From: Candidatus Gastranaerophilales bacterium
GTDB taxonomy: Bacteria; Cyanobacteriota; Vampirovibrionia; Gastranaerophilales; Gastranaerophilaceae
Direction: 5' to 3'
Length of the DNA: 64,000 nucleotides
NCBI GenBank assembly: GCA_947630535.1
Contig: CANRHZ010000003.1
Coordinates: 28,715-92,714 of the forward strand
This document shows, piece by piece, positions 8,474-17,510 of this stretch. The notes under the pieces were generated by a model that was not told the DNA's origin, did no database searches, and worked only from the letters and a program-made list of their open reading frames with translations. The translations under genes and the position numbers were made by a program. Numbering within the stretch: the first letter of the stretch is position 1; every line of letters starts with the position of its first letter.

Positions 8474-9730
8474 GATTAAATCCGCAATGCATCTTTTTGA
8501 ATGTATTAAATCTATAAGCCAATCCAAATATTTTTGTTCATCTATATCAAGGTGATATTGGGCAAGATATAGTATTTTTTTCACAACATCATAAGCTTTC
8601 ATATTTAATTTTTTTACAGTGTAATCAACCCCGAATTTAGCAGATAAAAATCCGAGTTCTTCCAAATCATAAGAATTTAAGGGAGATAAAAAGTCTAAAA
8701 TTTCGTCAGTTGCTTTTGTTGAATAGAGTATTCCTTTATAAATAGCTCCTATTCCGATTGCAACTTCAAGGTTTTGACTGTCATGGTTTCTGATTTCAAT
8801 ACAATTTTTTAACCTGACATCAGGAAAACAAAGGCTTTGATGAACCATATAATCTTTAGGCTCAGGCTTATATCCCATAAACCCTTTTTCCATAAAATCT
8901 CTGAATGTAATTTGTCCGTTTATTTCAATATACCTGTCATCCCGCTCAATAAAAAGCATTGGAACATCAAGGATATAATTTGCATACTGTTCATAGATAT
9001 CTCCTTTTTTATCAATTATATCTTTATAAAAAAGGTTACATCTTTCACTTCCCGTATATTTCCAAGCAAGTGCCCTTATACTTTTATATTTTGTCAGTTT
9101 GTTATTTCTAAACGGACTGTTTGCAAAAAAGCCTGTTAAAAACGGGCTCATAAGACAAGATGCCCTAATTTTTCTTTTTGCATCAAACCTGTTTGTATAA
9201 TCAATGTTGATTTGAACTCCCGCAGTTTCCCTCATCATAACGGGAGCCAACTTTCCTTTTTTAAAAAGATAGTCTGCCATAATTTTATACCTTCTTTTAT
9301 TTAAAATTTGAAGGTTGTTATAACAGGTTTTAGGGTTATTACCAATTGCAAAGAATTTAACTTTATATATTTGGGCGAGTTCATCAATTTTATTTATATA
9401 ATCCTGAGCTTGAATTTGAATTTCGTATAAACTTTCTTTGGGGCTCAGACTAATTTCAAATTGACCCCCCGGTTCAAGAGAAATAGAACTTCCTTCATTA
9501 TTTTTTGCGCCTATAATTGTGTCTTTATCATAAATAACTTCAAAATTATAAAGGTTTGCAAAATTTCTTATAATTTCAAACAGATTTTTAAAATCAGGTT
9601 GTCTGAAATCATTTTTATTTAATGAAATTCTTTCATATTCAAGCCCAATCTTTTTATCAAAAGATTCGCCTTCCGAGTAGTAATTAATTATATCTTCAAA
9701 GGTGAGTTTTTTTAACAGTACGTTTTGCAT
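8447..9730 (-). CDS. Glutamate-cysteine ligase family protein (GCS2/plant-type)
   Basis: Member of the glutamate-cysteine ligase family of the plant/EgtA/GshA type, which makes gamma-glutamylcysteine, the first glutathione precursor. Diagnostic stretches are IGLEYERISL near residue 28 (family IGxExE), SLEPGGQFEIS near 82 and RETAGVQINIDY near 173. Its 427 residues fit the plant/cyanobacterial form. It is monocistronic, with GATAAT (9739-9744) ending 8 nt before the ATG, another possible leaderless start. No glutathione synthetase gene is in the window, so the exact product (gamma-Glu-Cys or another amide) is not proven. Confidence 0.82.
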   Translation of the reverse strand: MQNVLLKKLTFEDIINYYSEGESFDKKIGLEYERISLNKNDFRQPDFKNLFEIIRNFANLYNFEVIYDKDTIIGAKNNEGSSISLEPGGQFEISLSPKESLYEIQIQAQDYINKIDELAQIYKVKFFAIGNNPKTCYNNLQILNKRRYKIMADYLFKKGKLAPVMMRETAGVQINIDYTNRFDAKRKIRASCLMSPFLTGFFANSPFRNNKLTKYKSIRALAWKYTGSERCNLFYKDIIDKKGDIYEQYANYILDVPMLFIERDDRYIEINGQITFRDFMEKGFMGYKPEPKDYMVHQSLCFPDVRLKNCIEIRNHDSQNLEVAIGIGAIYKGILYSTKATDEILDFLSPLNSYDLEELGFLSAKFGVDYTVKKLNMKAYDVVKKILYLAQYHLDIDEQKYLDWLIDLIHSKRCIADLILETIKNNS

Positions 9731-9790
9731 ACAATCATATTATCACAATTATAATTTTAAAGATTGCCCTTGTGTAAACTCTATAAGACT

Positions 9791-9821
9791 AAAATAAAAA
9801 AAGCCGCCAAAATGGCGGCTT
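9791..9821 (-). terminator. Intrinsic terminator of the glutamate synthase/adh operon
   Basis: Nine-bp stem AAGCCGCCA/TGGCGGCTT (9801-9821) with a 3-base loop. On the minus strand it is followed by TTTTTTTATTTT, directly after the alcohol dehydrogenase stop. Confidence 0.92.
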
Positions 9822-9825
9822 AAAT

Positions 9826-11025
9826 TTATAAAGAAGTTTTATATATTTCCATAACCGAAGTTTCATTTGCCTCTGTCGGTGCAATTGCAAGAAGTCCGCC
9901 AAGAGAGGGAGTATTAAATGCAAGATATGTAAGTTTTTGAACATCATTATCCATAAAACCTTTATCTTTTAATTTTTCGCCAACTCCGACTGATTTTAAC
10001 CATTCATAAACCTTATCGCCCGCAATTTGAGCTTCATCAGGCGTACCTTTAAGTCCCGGAGCTATGGGAGATAAAATGTATGCTAAAACATTTGATTTAG
10101 CGGGGTAAATATTTTTTATAACCGAAGGAAGAAGCATAGCAAGCCCCAACCCGTGAGATAAATCATGCTGAAGTGCACTTAAAGGATGCTCAAGCGCATG
10201 GGTATAATGTAAAAGTCCGTTATCAAAACAAATTCCGCCCAATAATGAAGCATATAAAAGGTAATACCTTGCTTCAAGGTCGGATGGATTATCAAGAGCA
10301 GCGGGCAGATATTTTTTTACAAGCTCTATTGTTTCTTTTGCAAGTGTTATTGCAAAAGGGGATGCAACTTTAGATGTTGCAGCTTCAATAACGTGATTAA
10401 TTGCATCAATTGAAACATACCTTGTTTGATCGGAAGAAAGTTTAACCGTAAGATTAGGGTCATCAATTGAATACATAGGATAAATGCAATCGTAAGCAAT
10501 TGCAGGTTTATAATCTTTTGAAGTTATTGTTGCAACGGCAAAGCGGTTTGCTTCCGTTCCGGTTCCATGGGTCAGATTAATTGCAACAATCGGAACCGCA
10601 GAATTTGGTGTAAATGTGCCTTCATAAAGATTATCCGCATTATAATCTTGGTTTTTAATTAAAATAGCAGTTGATTTTGCGGTATCTATGGCGCTTCCCC
10701 CGCCGATACCAATAACAGCCTGTGCTCCAAATTCAACGGCCTGTTTGGTTGCTTCATCTATTTGGGTTGTAGTCGGGTTTGGGGAGCACTTTGCATAGTT
10801 TGTATATGAAACATTGTGTTTAATTAAAGCTTTTTCAACATAATCCCAAGCGCCGGTTATTTTATAAGCGCCCTTACCGCTTATAACAATAACTTTTTTA
10901 ATATCTTTTTCTTTTAGTTTTTGTACAATATCGTCTATTTTTTCAATGGCACCAACCCCAAAATAAACATTTGATTTACATAAAATTTCTTTTACTTCGT
11001 TAATGTTGACGTCTTTTTCCCACAT
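9826..11025 (-). CDS. Iron-containing alcohol dehydrogenase
   Basis: Group III NAD(P)-dependent alcohol/aldehyde oxidoreductase of 399 residues. The nucleotide-binding GIGGGSAIDTAK is near residue 101. The metal ligands are the expected Asp and His residues in SIDAINHVIEA near 205 and the histidines of HALEHPLSALQHDLSHG near 270-285. It has a strong AAGGAG ribosome binding site and begins 13 nt after the stop of the GltD-like fusion, so it is the last gene of the glutamate synthase transcript. The substrate cannot be told; fermentative alcohol formation re-oxidising NAD(P)H is likely. Confidence 0.93.
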   Translation of the reverse strand: MWEKDVNINEVKEILCKSNVYFGVGAIEKIDDIVQKLKEKDIKKVIVISGKGAYKITGAWDYVEKALIKHNVSYTNYAKCSPNPTTTQIDEATKQAVEFGAQAVIGIGGGSAIDTAKSTAILIKNQDYNADNLYEGTFTPNSAVPIVAINLTHGTGTEANRFAVATITSKDYKPAIAYDCIYPMYSIDDPNLTVKLSSDQTRYVSIDAINHVIEAATSKVASPFAITLAKETIELVKKYLPAALDNPSDLEARYYLLYASLLGGICFDNGLLHYTHALEHPLSALQHDLSHGLGLAMLLPSVIKNIYPAKSNVLAYILSPIAPGLKGTPDEAQIAGDKVYEWLKSVGVGEKLKDKGFMDNDVQKLTYLAFNTPSLGGLLAIAPTEANETSVMEIYKTSL

Positions 11026-11038
11026 AAAAACTCCTTTC

Positions 11039-13351
11039 TTATTCTATGTTGCTTGTCATTCTCCATACACCGCAAGGACAAACCCCTGCGCATATTCCGC
11101 ATCCTATACATTTTTTTTCATCTGAAATATATGCAAATTCATCCCCCATCTCAACTCTTTCAATTGCGCCTTTGGGGCAAGAATTCATACACATTTTACA
11201 ATCCCTGCATACGGCACAACTTAAGCATCTGTTTTTTTCATCTTCCGTATCCATTGCATAAAGGTCAGATCCTTTTTTTGTTGGATAATATGCACATTTA
11301 ACCTCATCATTTTTAATTCTTTCTTTAGTTTTAAAGAGTGTCATTTCTCTTTTATTTAGCATATTATCTATATTTATGGCAGCTTCTCTGCCCTTGCCGA
11401 TTGCATTACAAAATAGCCCTTGTCCCGTGCAATCTCCCACAAAAAATATCTTTTTGTTTTTTTCTGACTGGTTAAATTCGTTTATAAGAGGGAATTTTCT
11501 TTCATTTAAATATTTTTCATCAATAAAATCAAAAATCGGCCTGTCGCCTATTGAAATAATAACGGAATCCGCTTTAAGAACCCTTCCGTCTTTAAGATGA
11601 ACTCCTGCTTCATCAATTTTTTCGGTAAAACAGGGGTATAAAATTTTAGCGCCTAAAGACTTTGCATGTTCAAGTTCTTTATCGAATGCAAGAGGTTTTT
11701 GAATGTCAATTGCACAAACACTTTTTGCCCCCGTTTTATATGCCCCGATTACAACATCCATTGCGGCATTACCTGCACCTATTATTACAACATTTTTGCC
11801 GATTTTGAATTTTTCGCCTTTGTTAATGTGTTTTAGAAAATCAAGCCCTTTTATAAGTCTTTCTTTTCCTTCCACGGGTAAAACCGCAGGATTATGCGCC
11901 CCTATTGCAACAACGATTGCATCAAATTCTTTTTTAATTCTGTCAAATTCGTCTTTATCTATTGTTGATTTGGTGTGGAAAACAATTCCCGAATTCTTAA
12001 TGATTTCAAGCTCCGCTCTTAAGGTTTCTTGGTTTAATCTGTCAGAAGGAATAACCTGCCTTAATTTTCCGCCGATTTCTTCATCCTTTTCAAAAACCTC
12101 AACTCTGTATCCGAGCTTTATTAACTGCCATGCAGCAGAAAGCCCCGCAACCCCGCTTCCTATTATTGCTATTTTTTTGTCCCGAGTTGGCTCATATACT
12201 TTAATATCTACATTTTCAAAGCTCTTTATTCCTAAAGGTGCAACCTTTATATGTTCATCAACGGACGTTCTTGAGCAATTAGTCATACAAAGATTAGGGC
12301 AAACTTGACCGCAAACACTTGCAGGAAAAGGGGAATAATCGTATACGAGGTTCATTGCTTTTGAAGTTTCACCTTTTCTTAAAAGTTCAATTCTTTTTTG
12401 GGTAGGAATTGAAACAGGGCAATCAAATTCACAAGGGGGGGAGTATAAATTATTTTCCCATGTAGGATATCTTAAACGGTTATCCCCTGTGTTTATAACA
12501 TCAATTACATCCGTATATTCTCCGAAAAATTCAGAAAATATACCCCCCCTCACCCACTTTTGTTCTCTGAATTCTTTAATGGTAAAGGGAACCTGTTTTA
12601 TTTTTTTATCATAAGGTTTTGCAAGAATTTTTTTCCAAACTCTAAAATCAATTAATTCTTCATAAAGTTCGGGTTTTTCAATTTCATTTAAAAACTTAAT
12701 TAATCCCGATTTTAAAAAGTTTTTATCGTTTTCATCCAAATCATAAATATCAACATCATTTGTAAGCCCCGATACGTTTCCTCTTACGTATACAACCCCG
12801 CCTACCATGCCGCAGCATGAACGGTTAGATAAAACGGACTCCATATCCTCGCATTGATATCCGCAAACAACGGCCCTGCCCCCGCCCATAAATTCAAATG
12901 AGAAAGAGCCCGTGTTTTTTAAAACCCAAAATTCGGGTTCTTCAAACTTGGGGTCATGTTTCATTAAAGCGCCCGAACGGGTTCCTACCCTGCCCGCTAC
13001 ATAAATTTTTCCCGAAGCCTGACAGTGTGCGGCAGTATCCCCCGCATCTCCCAAAACTACAATCTCGGCTCCCGAATTTAGCCAACCAATATCAGCAGGC
13101 GCAGAACCTTTTACAATAATTTTTGTTCCTGCCATACCCATTGAGCCTACTCTTTGACCGGGGTTTGTTATATGGAAAATTAACGGCTTTCCGTCTTTTG
13201 ACCAGAGAGGGCCTCCTATATCATGCTGGCCTGAGGCTATAATTTTAAACTCGTTAAATCCCATCTCGATTTTTTCATAAATAATATCGAGAAGTTCTTT
13301 AGTCGATAATCTTTTATTGTCCTGTAAGCTATCAATTATAGTTGTATTCAT
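11039..13351 (-). CDS. Fusion of glutamate synthase GXGXG domain, GltD-type NAD(P)H oxidoreductase and bacterial ferredoxin
   Basis: A 770-residue composite. Residues about 1-250 are the GXGXG beta-helix normally at the C-terminus of the glutamate synthase large subunit (repeated G-x-x-x-G turns such as GSMGMAGTKIIVKG). Residues about 300-370 carry the cysteine-rich Fe-S segment of GltD (CEFDCPVSIPTQ, CGQVCPNLCMTNC). The FAD fold IIGSGVAGLSAAWQL is near 402 and the NAD(P) fold VVIIGAGNAAMD near 535. Two C-terminal 4Fe-4S ferredoxin motifs end the protein (CRDCKMCMNSCPKGA and CIGCGICAGVCPCG). It starts 11 nt after the FMN subunit with an AAGGT site. Electrons would run from NAD(P)H through FAD and Fe-S to the FMN subunit. 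Confidence 0.92.
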   Translation of the reverse strand: MNTTIIDSLQDNKRLSTKELLDIIYEKIEMGFNEFKIIASGQHDIGGPLWSKDGKPLIFHITNPGQRVGSMGMAGTKIIVKGSAPADIGWLNSGAEIVVLGDAGDTAAHCQASGKIYVAGRVGTRSGALMKHDPKFEEPEFWVLKNTGSFSFEFMGGGRAVVCGYQCEDMESVLSNRSCCGMVGGVVYVRGNVSGLTNDVDIYDLDENDKNFLKSGLIKFLNEIEKPELYEELIDFRVWKKILAKPYDKKIKQVPFTIKEFREQKWVRGGIFSEFFGEYTDVIDVINTGDNRLRYPTWENNLYSPPCEFDCPVSIPTQKRIELLRKGETSKAMNLVYDYSPFPASVCGQVCPNLCMTNCSRTSVDEHIKVAPLGIKSFENVDIKVYEPTRDKKIAIIGSGVAGLSAAWQLIKLGYRVEVFEKDEEIGGKLRQVIPSDRLNQETLRAELEIIKNSGIVFHTKSTIDKDEFDRIKKEFDAIVVAIGAHNPAVLPVEGKERLIKGLDFLKHINKGEKFKIGKNVVIIGAGNAAMDVVIGAYKTGAKSVCAIDIQKPLAFDKELEHAKSLGAKILYPCFTEKIDEAGVHLKDGRVLKADSVIISIGDRPIFDFIDEKYLNERKFPLINEFNQSEKNKKIFFVGDCTGQGLFCNAIGKGREAAINIDNMLNKREMTLFKTKERIKNDEVKCAYYPTKKGSDLYAMDTEDEKNRCLSCAVCRDCKMCMNSCPKGAIERVEMGDEFAYISDEKKCIGCGICAGVCPCGVWRMTSNIE

Positions 13352-13362
13352 AATTTTTTACC

Positions 13363-15006
13363 TTAACAAACATGTTGAATGCCCAATCTCTCAGATACGT
13401 TTTTGTCAACCGTAACAAGTGCATCCGAGCGCCCGACAGGCAAAGAAGAATTACCTATAGGTGCCATTAATTTTTTCAATTCTATATCGCAAGCTAAAAA
13501 GTAATTTACGATATTTTGCGCAACTTTATCTATATCAAGCCTTTTCATAAGTATGGGATTTTGAGTTGTTAATCCCGCAGGACAAAGGCCCGTATTACAT
13601 GCATTGCACCTTCCGTAATCATCCCCCAAGCATCCTGCTATTTGAAGGATTAAACGTCCCGTAAATACACCGTTTGCGCCCAGACAAATCATTTTAAATG
13701 CGTCCGCTGCAAGAGTTCCTCTCATTCCAAGACCGCCTGCTGCCCAGAGAGGAATTTGTCCCTGTTTGCCCTGATGAACCGCAGCCAAATAACAATCTCT
13801 AAGACGTGAAACAATGGGGTGTCCCGTATGGTCAAGGGATGTTTCATGAGCTGCACCCGTTCCGCCTGCTATACCGTCTAAGAAAAATCCGCCCACTATA
13901 TCATAAGGGTCTCTTAAAAGGTTGTTATACACAGAAACCGAAGTAGTGGAAGCTGCAACTTTTATTGCAACGGGAACTCTGAACTTAAAGGCGGCATTCA
14001 TTGATAAAAACATCTTTTGAACGGATTCTTCAATTGAATATAGCCCCTGATGGTTGGGGGGAGATAAAAGGTCTGATTTTGGCACTCCTCTTATTTCTTG
14101 TATATGACGTGCAACTTTCTTTGAAAGCAAAAGCCCGCCATCACCCGGTTTTGCGCCCTGTCCGATTTTAATAAGTATACCGGCGGGGTCCTCTATCATA
14201 TAGGGCATTGAATTTATTATTCTGTTCCATCCGAAATGTCCCGAGGCTATTTGTAAAATCATATATTTTATATACTTTGATCTCAAAAGTTTTTCAGGCA
14301 AACCCCCTTCTCCCGAGCTCATTCTGATTGGAATGTTATGAACTTCATTAAGATAGGCAACCGCAATCGAAATAGCTTCCCACAGGCGGGGAGATAGCGC
14401 CCCTATTGACATATCCCCTATAATAATCGGATAAATCCATCTTGTTGTGGGGATTTTTTTATCTATGGTTAAATTTCCCATTCCGTCAACCGAAAAAGGA
14501 AGATTTTCAGGGGGCATTACCCTTCCAAACGGTGCGAGAAGTTCAAAGGTGTGCCTCATTGCATCCAATGAAGGGTCGGTCATTTGGGAAATTCTTCCCA
14601 CTTTGATTTTATCTAAAGTCCTTCCTTCGGTGTGCAGATTTGTTCTTCCCCCTCTTTTCGGAGATTCTGCGTTTTGCGCCCTATATTTAACATTCATTCT
14701 GTTTCTGTCATTATAAACGGGTTTTATTGCTCCGTTCGGACAAACCTTAGCGCACATTGTACACCCGACACAGTTTTTTGATTTTGTAACAACCTGCTTA
14801 ATAACGGGTATGGTTGTTTCACTAACATGCGGAGTAGGTAAATCCCCTTCGGATATAACTTTTCTTCTTTTTTGTACGTCGGCTTTTATTGCGCCAAAGG
14901 TACAAACGGCAACACATTTTCCGCAAAGAGTGCACTTATTTGCGTCATGTTCAATTTCCCAGACTAAATCCTGTTTATCTATTCCCGTTATTTCTACTGT
15001 TGCCAT
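13363..15006 (-). CDS. Glutamate synthase FMN-binding (synthase) subunit with N-terminal ferredoxin domain
   Basis: A 547-residue subunit matching the central synthase domain of GltB. Two 4Fe-4S motifs come first (CTLCGKCVAVCTFGAI near residue 25, CVGCTMCAKVCPNGAI near 79). The FMN barrel follows, with GGTGAAHETSLDHTG near 380 and the 3Fe-4S cysteines of CNACNTGLCPAGL near 470. It forms glutamate from 2-oxoglutarate and ammonia channelled from the glutaminase subunit. Its ATG overlaps the end of that subunit by 13 nt. The stand-alone arrangement resembles archaeal-type split glutamate synthases. Confidence 0.94.
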   Translation of the reverse strand: MATVEITGIDKQDLVWEIEHDANKCTLCGKCVAVCTFGAIKADVQKRRKVISEGDLPTPHVSETTIPVIKQVVTKSKNCVGCTMCAKVCPNGAIKPVYNDRNRMNVKYRAQNAESPKRGGRTNLHTEGRTLDKIKVGRISQMTDPSLDAMRHTFELLAPFGRVMPPENLPFSVDGMGNLTIDKKIPTTRWIYPIIIGDMSIGALSPRLWEAISIAVAYLNEVHNIPIRMSSGEGGLPEKLLRSKYIKYMILQIASGHFGWNRIINSMPYMIEDPAGILIKIGQGAKPGDGGLLLSKKVARHIQEIRGVPKSDLLSPPNHQGLYSIEESVQKMFLSMNAAFKFRVPVAIKVAASTTSVSVYNNLLRDPYDIVGGFFLDGIAGGTGAAHETSLDHTGHPIVSRLRDCYLAAVHQGKQGQIPLWAAGGLGMRGTLAADAFKMICLGANGVFTGRLILQIAGCLGDDYGRCNACNTGLCPAGLTTQNPILMKRLDIDKVAQNIVNYFLACDIELKKLMAPIGNSSLPVGRSDALVTVDKNVSERLGIQHVC

Positions 15007-16103
15007 CTTTCAACCTTTAAATCCCCACCGACAATTACCATCTCTCGTTCATTCGGATAAATATCGGTTTCATTTTTTCTGTTTGGTAAAACTTCGTTAA
15101 TTCCTGTTACTTCGCTTGTAATAATAACCGTTTTATCGTCATGCCCCACAACCACGGGTCTTAATTTTTTGCTATCGCAGGTTACAAATAAAGTTCCGTC
15201 GGGAGTAACACCTATTATTGTATTTGGGCCGTTAATTTCAAGGTGGGCAAGAGATGCTTTAATTCTAAGCAAAACCTCTGAATCGCTCCTTTTTAGCATT
15301 TCATCATATTCAAGCGGTGTAATTACGTGTTTATAATATTTTAAGGGCCATTTTAAAATTTTATTCACATAGTGCAGAGTATATAAAAAACACTGCGAAT
15401 CCGATTCAAAACCTATATATCCTTTATGCAGGTTCTTTTGGAAGTTTTTATTCTTTTCATAGAAAGTGTTTTCACCGTTTGCAAGAACCGTGTATCCTTG
15501 CAAAAAGAACGGATGAGCGGCATATCTTACAATGTCATAGTTTGTATTTTGACGGCATTGAACGGTTATAATTTTGGATACAAAGTCGTTATTCGGAGTG
15601 TGCAACCCGAAATAAGTACCTATATCTTTGGGGTTGCCTATTTCTTTTAACATCAAAACATCATGCCAGAAAGAATAAACATATCCTTCATCTTCAACTT
15701 CAAGAGCACGTCTTAACTGAAGTCTTGTATCGACAAGAAGTTCTTCTTTTTCTTCTTTTGTTGCGTATTTATAGAGTTTGGGGTAATTAAAAACCTCAAA
15801 AACGTAGTTTGGCATCGGGGAAATTTGGAGCCCTTTTGCATTTTTGTTTATATCGGGTGTCCACTGTAAAAGCCTTGTAAAACCGATTGAATGCAGAATA
15901 TCTTCCGCTATTCTTATCCCTTTATCGGTACATGCCATGGATAAAAGAGGTAAATCTTTATACGGTTCAAAAATTCCGCCCAAATCCTGCATCACAAATG
16001 CAAATCCGGAATTGTCATGCCCTTTTTGTTGAGAACGCATTAACTCAAGGGTTTTTGAAGGGTGAAAGTATTCGCTTGATTTAATTGCCCCTATTCTGCA
16101 CAT
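14994..16103 (-). CDS. Glutamate synthase glutaminase (class II amidotransferase) subunit
   Basis: A 369-residue Ntn-type glutamine amidotransferase. Cys2 (MCRIGAIKSS) becomes the N-terminal nucleophile after Met removal. GHDNSGFAFV near residue 29 and the region with RYAAHPFFLQG near 195 fit the family. In ordinary GltB this domain is the N-terminus of one long chain; here it is a separate protein and first in the operon. A consensus promoter and a palindrome lie upstream, and GAGAGG precedes the ATG by about 10 nt. Confidence 0.92.
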   Translation of the reverse strand: MCRIGAIKSSEYFHPSKTLELMRSQQKGHDNSGFAFVMQDLGGIFEPYKDLPLLSMACTDKGIRIAEDILHSIGFTRLLQWTPDINKNAKGLQISPMPNYVFEVFNYPKLYKYATKEEKEELLVDTRLQLRRALEVEDEGYVYSFWHDVLMLKEIGNPKDIGTYFGLHTPNNDFVSKIITVQCRQNTNYDIVRYAAHPFFLQGYTVLANGENTFYEKNKNFQKNLHKGYIGFESDSQCFLYTLHYVNKILKWPLKYYKHVITPLEYDEMLKRSDSEVLLRIKASLAHLEINGPNTIIGVTPDGTLFVTCDSKKLRPVVVGHDDKTVIITSEVTGINEVLPNRKNETDIYPNEREMVIVGGDLKVERWQQ

Positions 16104-16129
16104 TAGTTTTTTTGCCTCTCATAATAAAC

Positions 16130-16147
16130 AGGTGATAAGATACACCT
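16130..16147. promoter_or_regulatory. Candidate operator in the glutamate synthase leader
   Basis: Inverted repeat AGGTG-8 bp-CACCT beginning right after the -10 box, where a repressor would block transcription of the operon. The protein that binds is not known; NtcA-like sites (GTA-N8-TAC) differ from it. Confidence 0.4.
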
Positions 16148-16149
16148 AT

Positions 16150-16178
16150 ACTCTACATTTTAGTGAGAATACTGTCAA
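16150..16178 (-). promoter_or_regulatory. Promoter of the glutamate synthase operon
   Basis: On the minus strand TTGACA (16173-16178), 17 bp, then TAGAGT (16150-16155). It drives the glutaminase gene with a leader of about 40 nt. Confidence 0.7.
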
Positions 16179-16205
16179 GAAAAATCAACTATTTATGACA
16201 AAAAT

Positions 16206-17438
16206 TTACTTTAATAACTCATCTAAAATTCCGATTAATGCAATTTTAACGTGGTAATAACTCAAGCCCCCCTGCATATAAACAGCATAAGGCGGACGAA
16301 TGGGCCCATCAGCGGAAAGCTCTATAGTGGAGCCTTCAATAAAACTTCCCCCGGCCATAATTAATTTTGTATCATACCCGGGGACAATATCAGGCACGGG
16401 GGTTAAATAACTTTCAACAGGAGAATACTTTTGGAGTGCTCTGCAAAATTTTTCCTGTTCAATTTCAGAGTTAAATTTAATTGTCTGAATTAAATCTACC
16501 CTTTTTTCATTAGATTTTGGGTGAGTTACAAAACCGACATTCTCAAAAACCTTAGCGGAGAGTATTGCCCCCTTAAGAGCCCCTGCAACAATTGAAGGCG
16601 CCATAAATAAACCCTGAAGAATTGTTCTTGTTGTATTAAACATTGCGCCCCCCTCTTTTCCTATCCCGGGCGAAGTCAATCTTCTTGCGCAAAGTTCAAC
16701 AAGCCTTTTTTTGCCTGCAATATAGCCGCCCGCTTCCACTATACCCCCTCCGGGATTTTTAATAAGGCTTCCTGCAATAATATCGGCACCAACTTCAAGA
16801 GGTTCTTTTGTATCGGTAAATTCCCCGTAACAGTTATCAACAAAACATATAATTTCAGGGTTTATGCCTTTTACAATTTTAACCGTTTTTTCAATATCTT
16901 CCAAAGAAAGAGATTTCCTTAAAGAGTAACCTCTTGATTTTTGGATTAAGACTATTTTTGTATTTTTTTTAATATATGAAGGTATTTTTTCAAAGTCAAT
17001 TTCAAAGTCGTTTTTTAAGGGCACTTCATCATATTCAACTCCGTTGCCCATAAGAGAAGTTTCAAAATACTCGTCGTTTTTTCTTTTGCCTATTATTTCT
17101 TCTAAAGTATCATAAGGCGCACCTGCTATTGATAAAAGGTGGTCTTTATTATGAAGTATTCCAAATAAAACGCAAGATAATGTATGAGTACCTGAAACAA
17201 AGTGGGGGCGGACAATTGCCGATTCAGCCCTGAAGGTATCCTGAAAAACCTTATCAAGCGCTTCCCTTCCAAGGTCATCATGACCGTAGCCCGTTACGGT
17301 GTAAAAATGTTCTTCTCCGATTTTGTTTTTATAAAAAGCATCCAATACCTTTTTTTGATTAAATTCCGCTATTTCATCAATTCGTTTGAATTCTTCTTTA
17401 AGTTCATATTCCGCTTTATCTACAATTGTTTTTGACAT
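16206..17438 (-). CDS. Methionine gamma-lyase-like PLP enzyme (aluminium resistance protein family)
   Basis: A 410-residue fold-type I PLP protein of the YnbB/aluminium-resistance family, related to cystathionine and methionine lyases. The PLP-lysine segment is GSLIKNPGGGIVEAGGY near residue 226, and FVDNCYGEF near 196 precedes it. The true substrate of this family is unsettled. It has an AAGGA ribosome binding site and its own leader, and is monocistronic between the glutamate synthase operon and a divergent GT39 gene. Confidence 0.85.
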   Translation of the reverse strand: MSKTIVDKAEYELKEEFKRIDEIAEFNQKKVLDAFYKNKIGEEHFYTVTGYGHDDLGREALDKVFQDTFRAESAIVRPHFVSGTHTLSCVLFGILHNKDHLLSIAGAPYDTLEEIIGKRKNDEYFETSLMGNGVEYDEVPLKNDFEIDFEKIPSYIKKNTKIVLIQKSRGYSLRKSLSLEDIEKTVKIVKGINPEIICFVDNCYGEFTDTKEPLEVGADIIAGSLIKNPGGGIVEAGGYIAGKKRLVELCARRLTSPGIGKEGGAMFNTTRTILQGLFMAPSIVAGALKGAILSAKVFENVGFVTHPKSNEKRVDLIQTIKFNSEIEQEKFCRALQKYSPVESYLTPVPDIVPGYDTKLIMAGGSFIEGSTIELSADGPIRPPYAVYMQGGLSYYHVKIALIGILDELLK

Positions 17439-17497
17439 AGTTATCCTTCAATTCATATTTATTTTATCAACAAAATGAAAAATTTATATTTTTAATC

Positions 17498-17503
17498 TAT
17501 AAT
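17498..17503 (+). promoter_or_regulatory. -10 box seven bases before the GT39 start codon
   Basis: TATAAT, then seven T residues, then the ATG at 17511. There is no room for a ribosome binding site, so the transcript should be leaderless. Confidence 0.65.
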
Positions 17504-17510
17504 TTTTTTT

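Noticed and set aside
11703..12308. 201-codon frame on the plus strand
   Set aside because: It is antisense to the GltD-like fusion, whose domains and motifs are unmistakable on the other strand.
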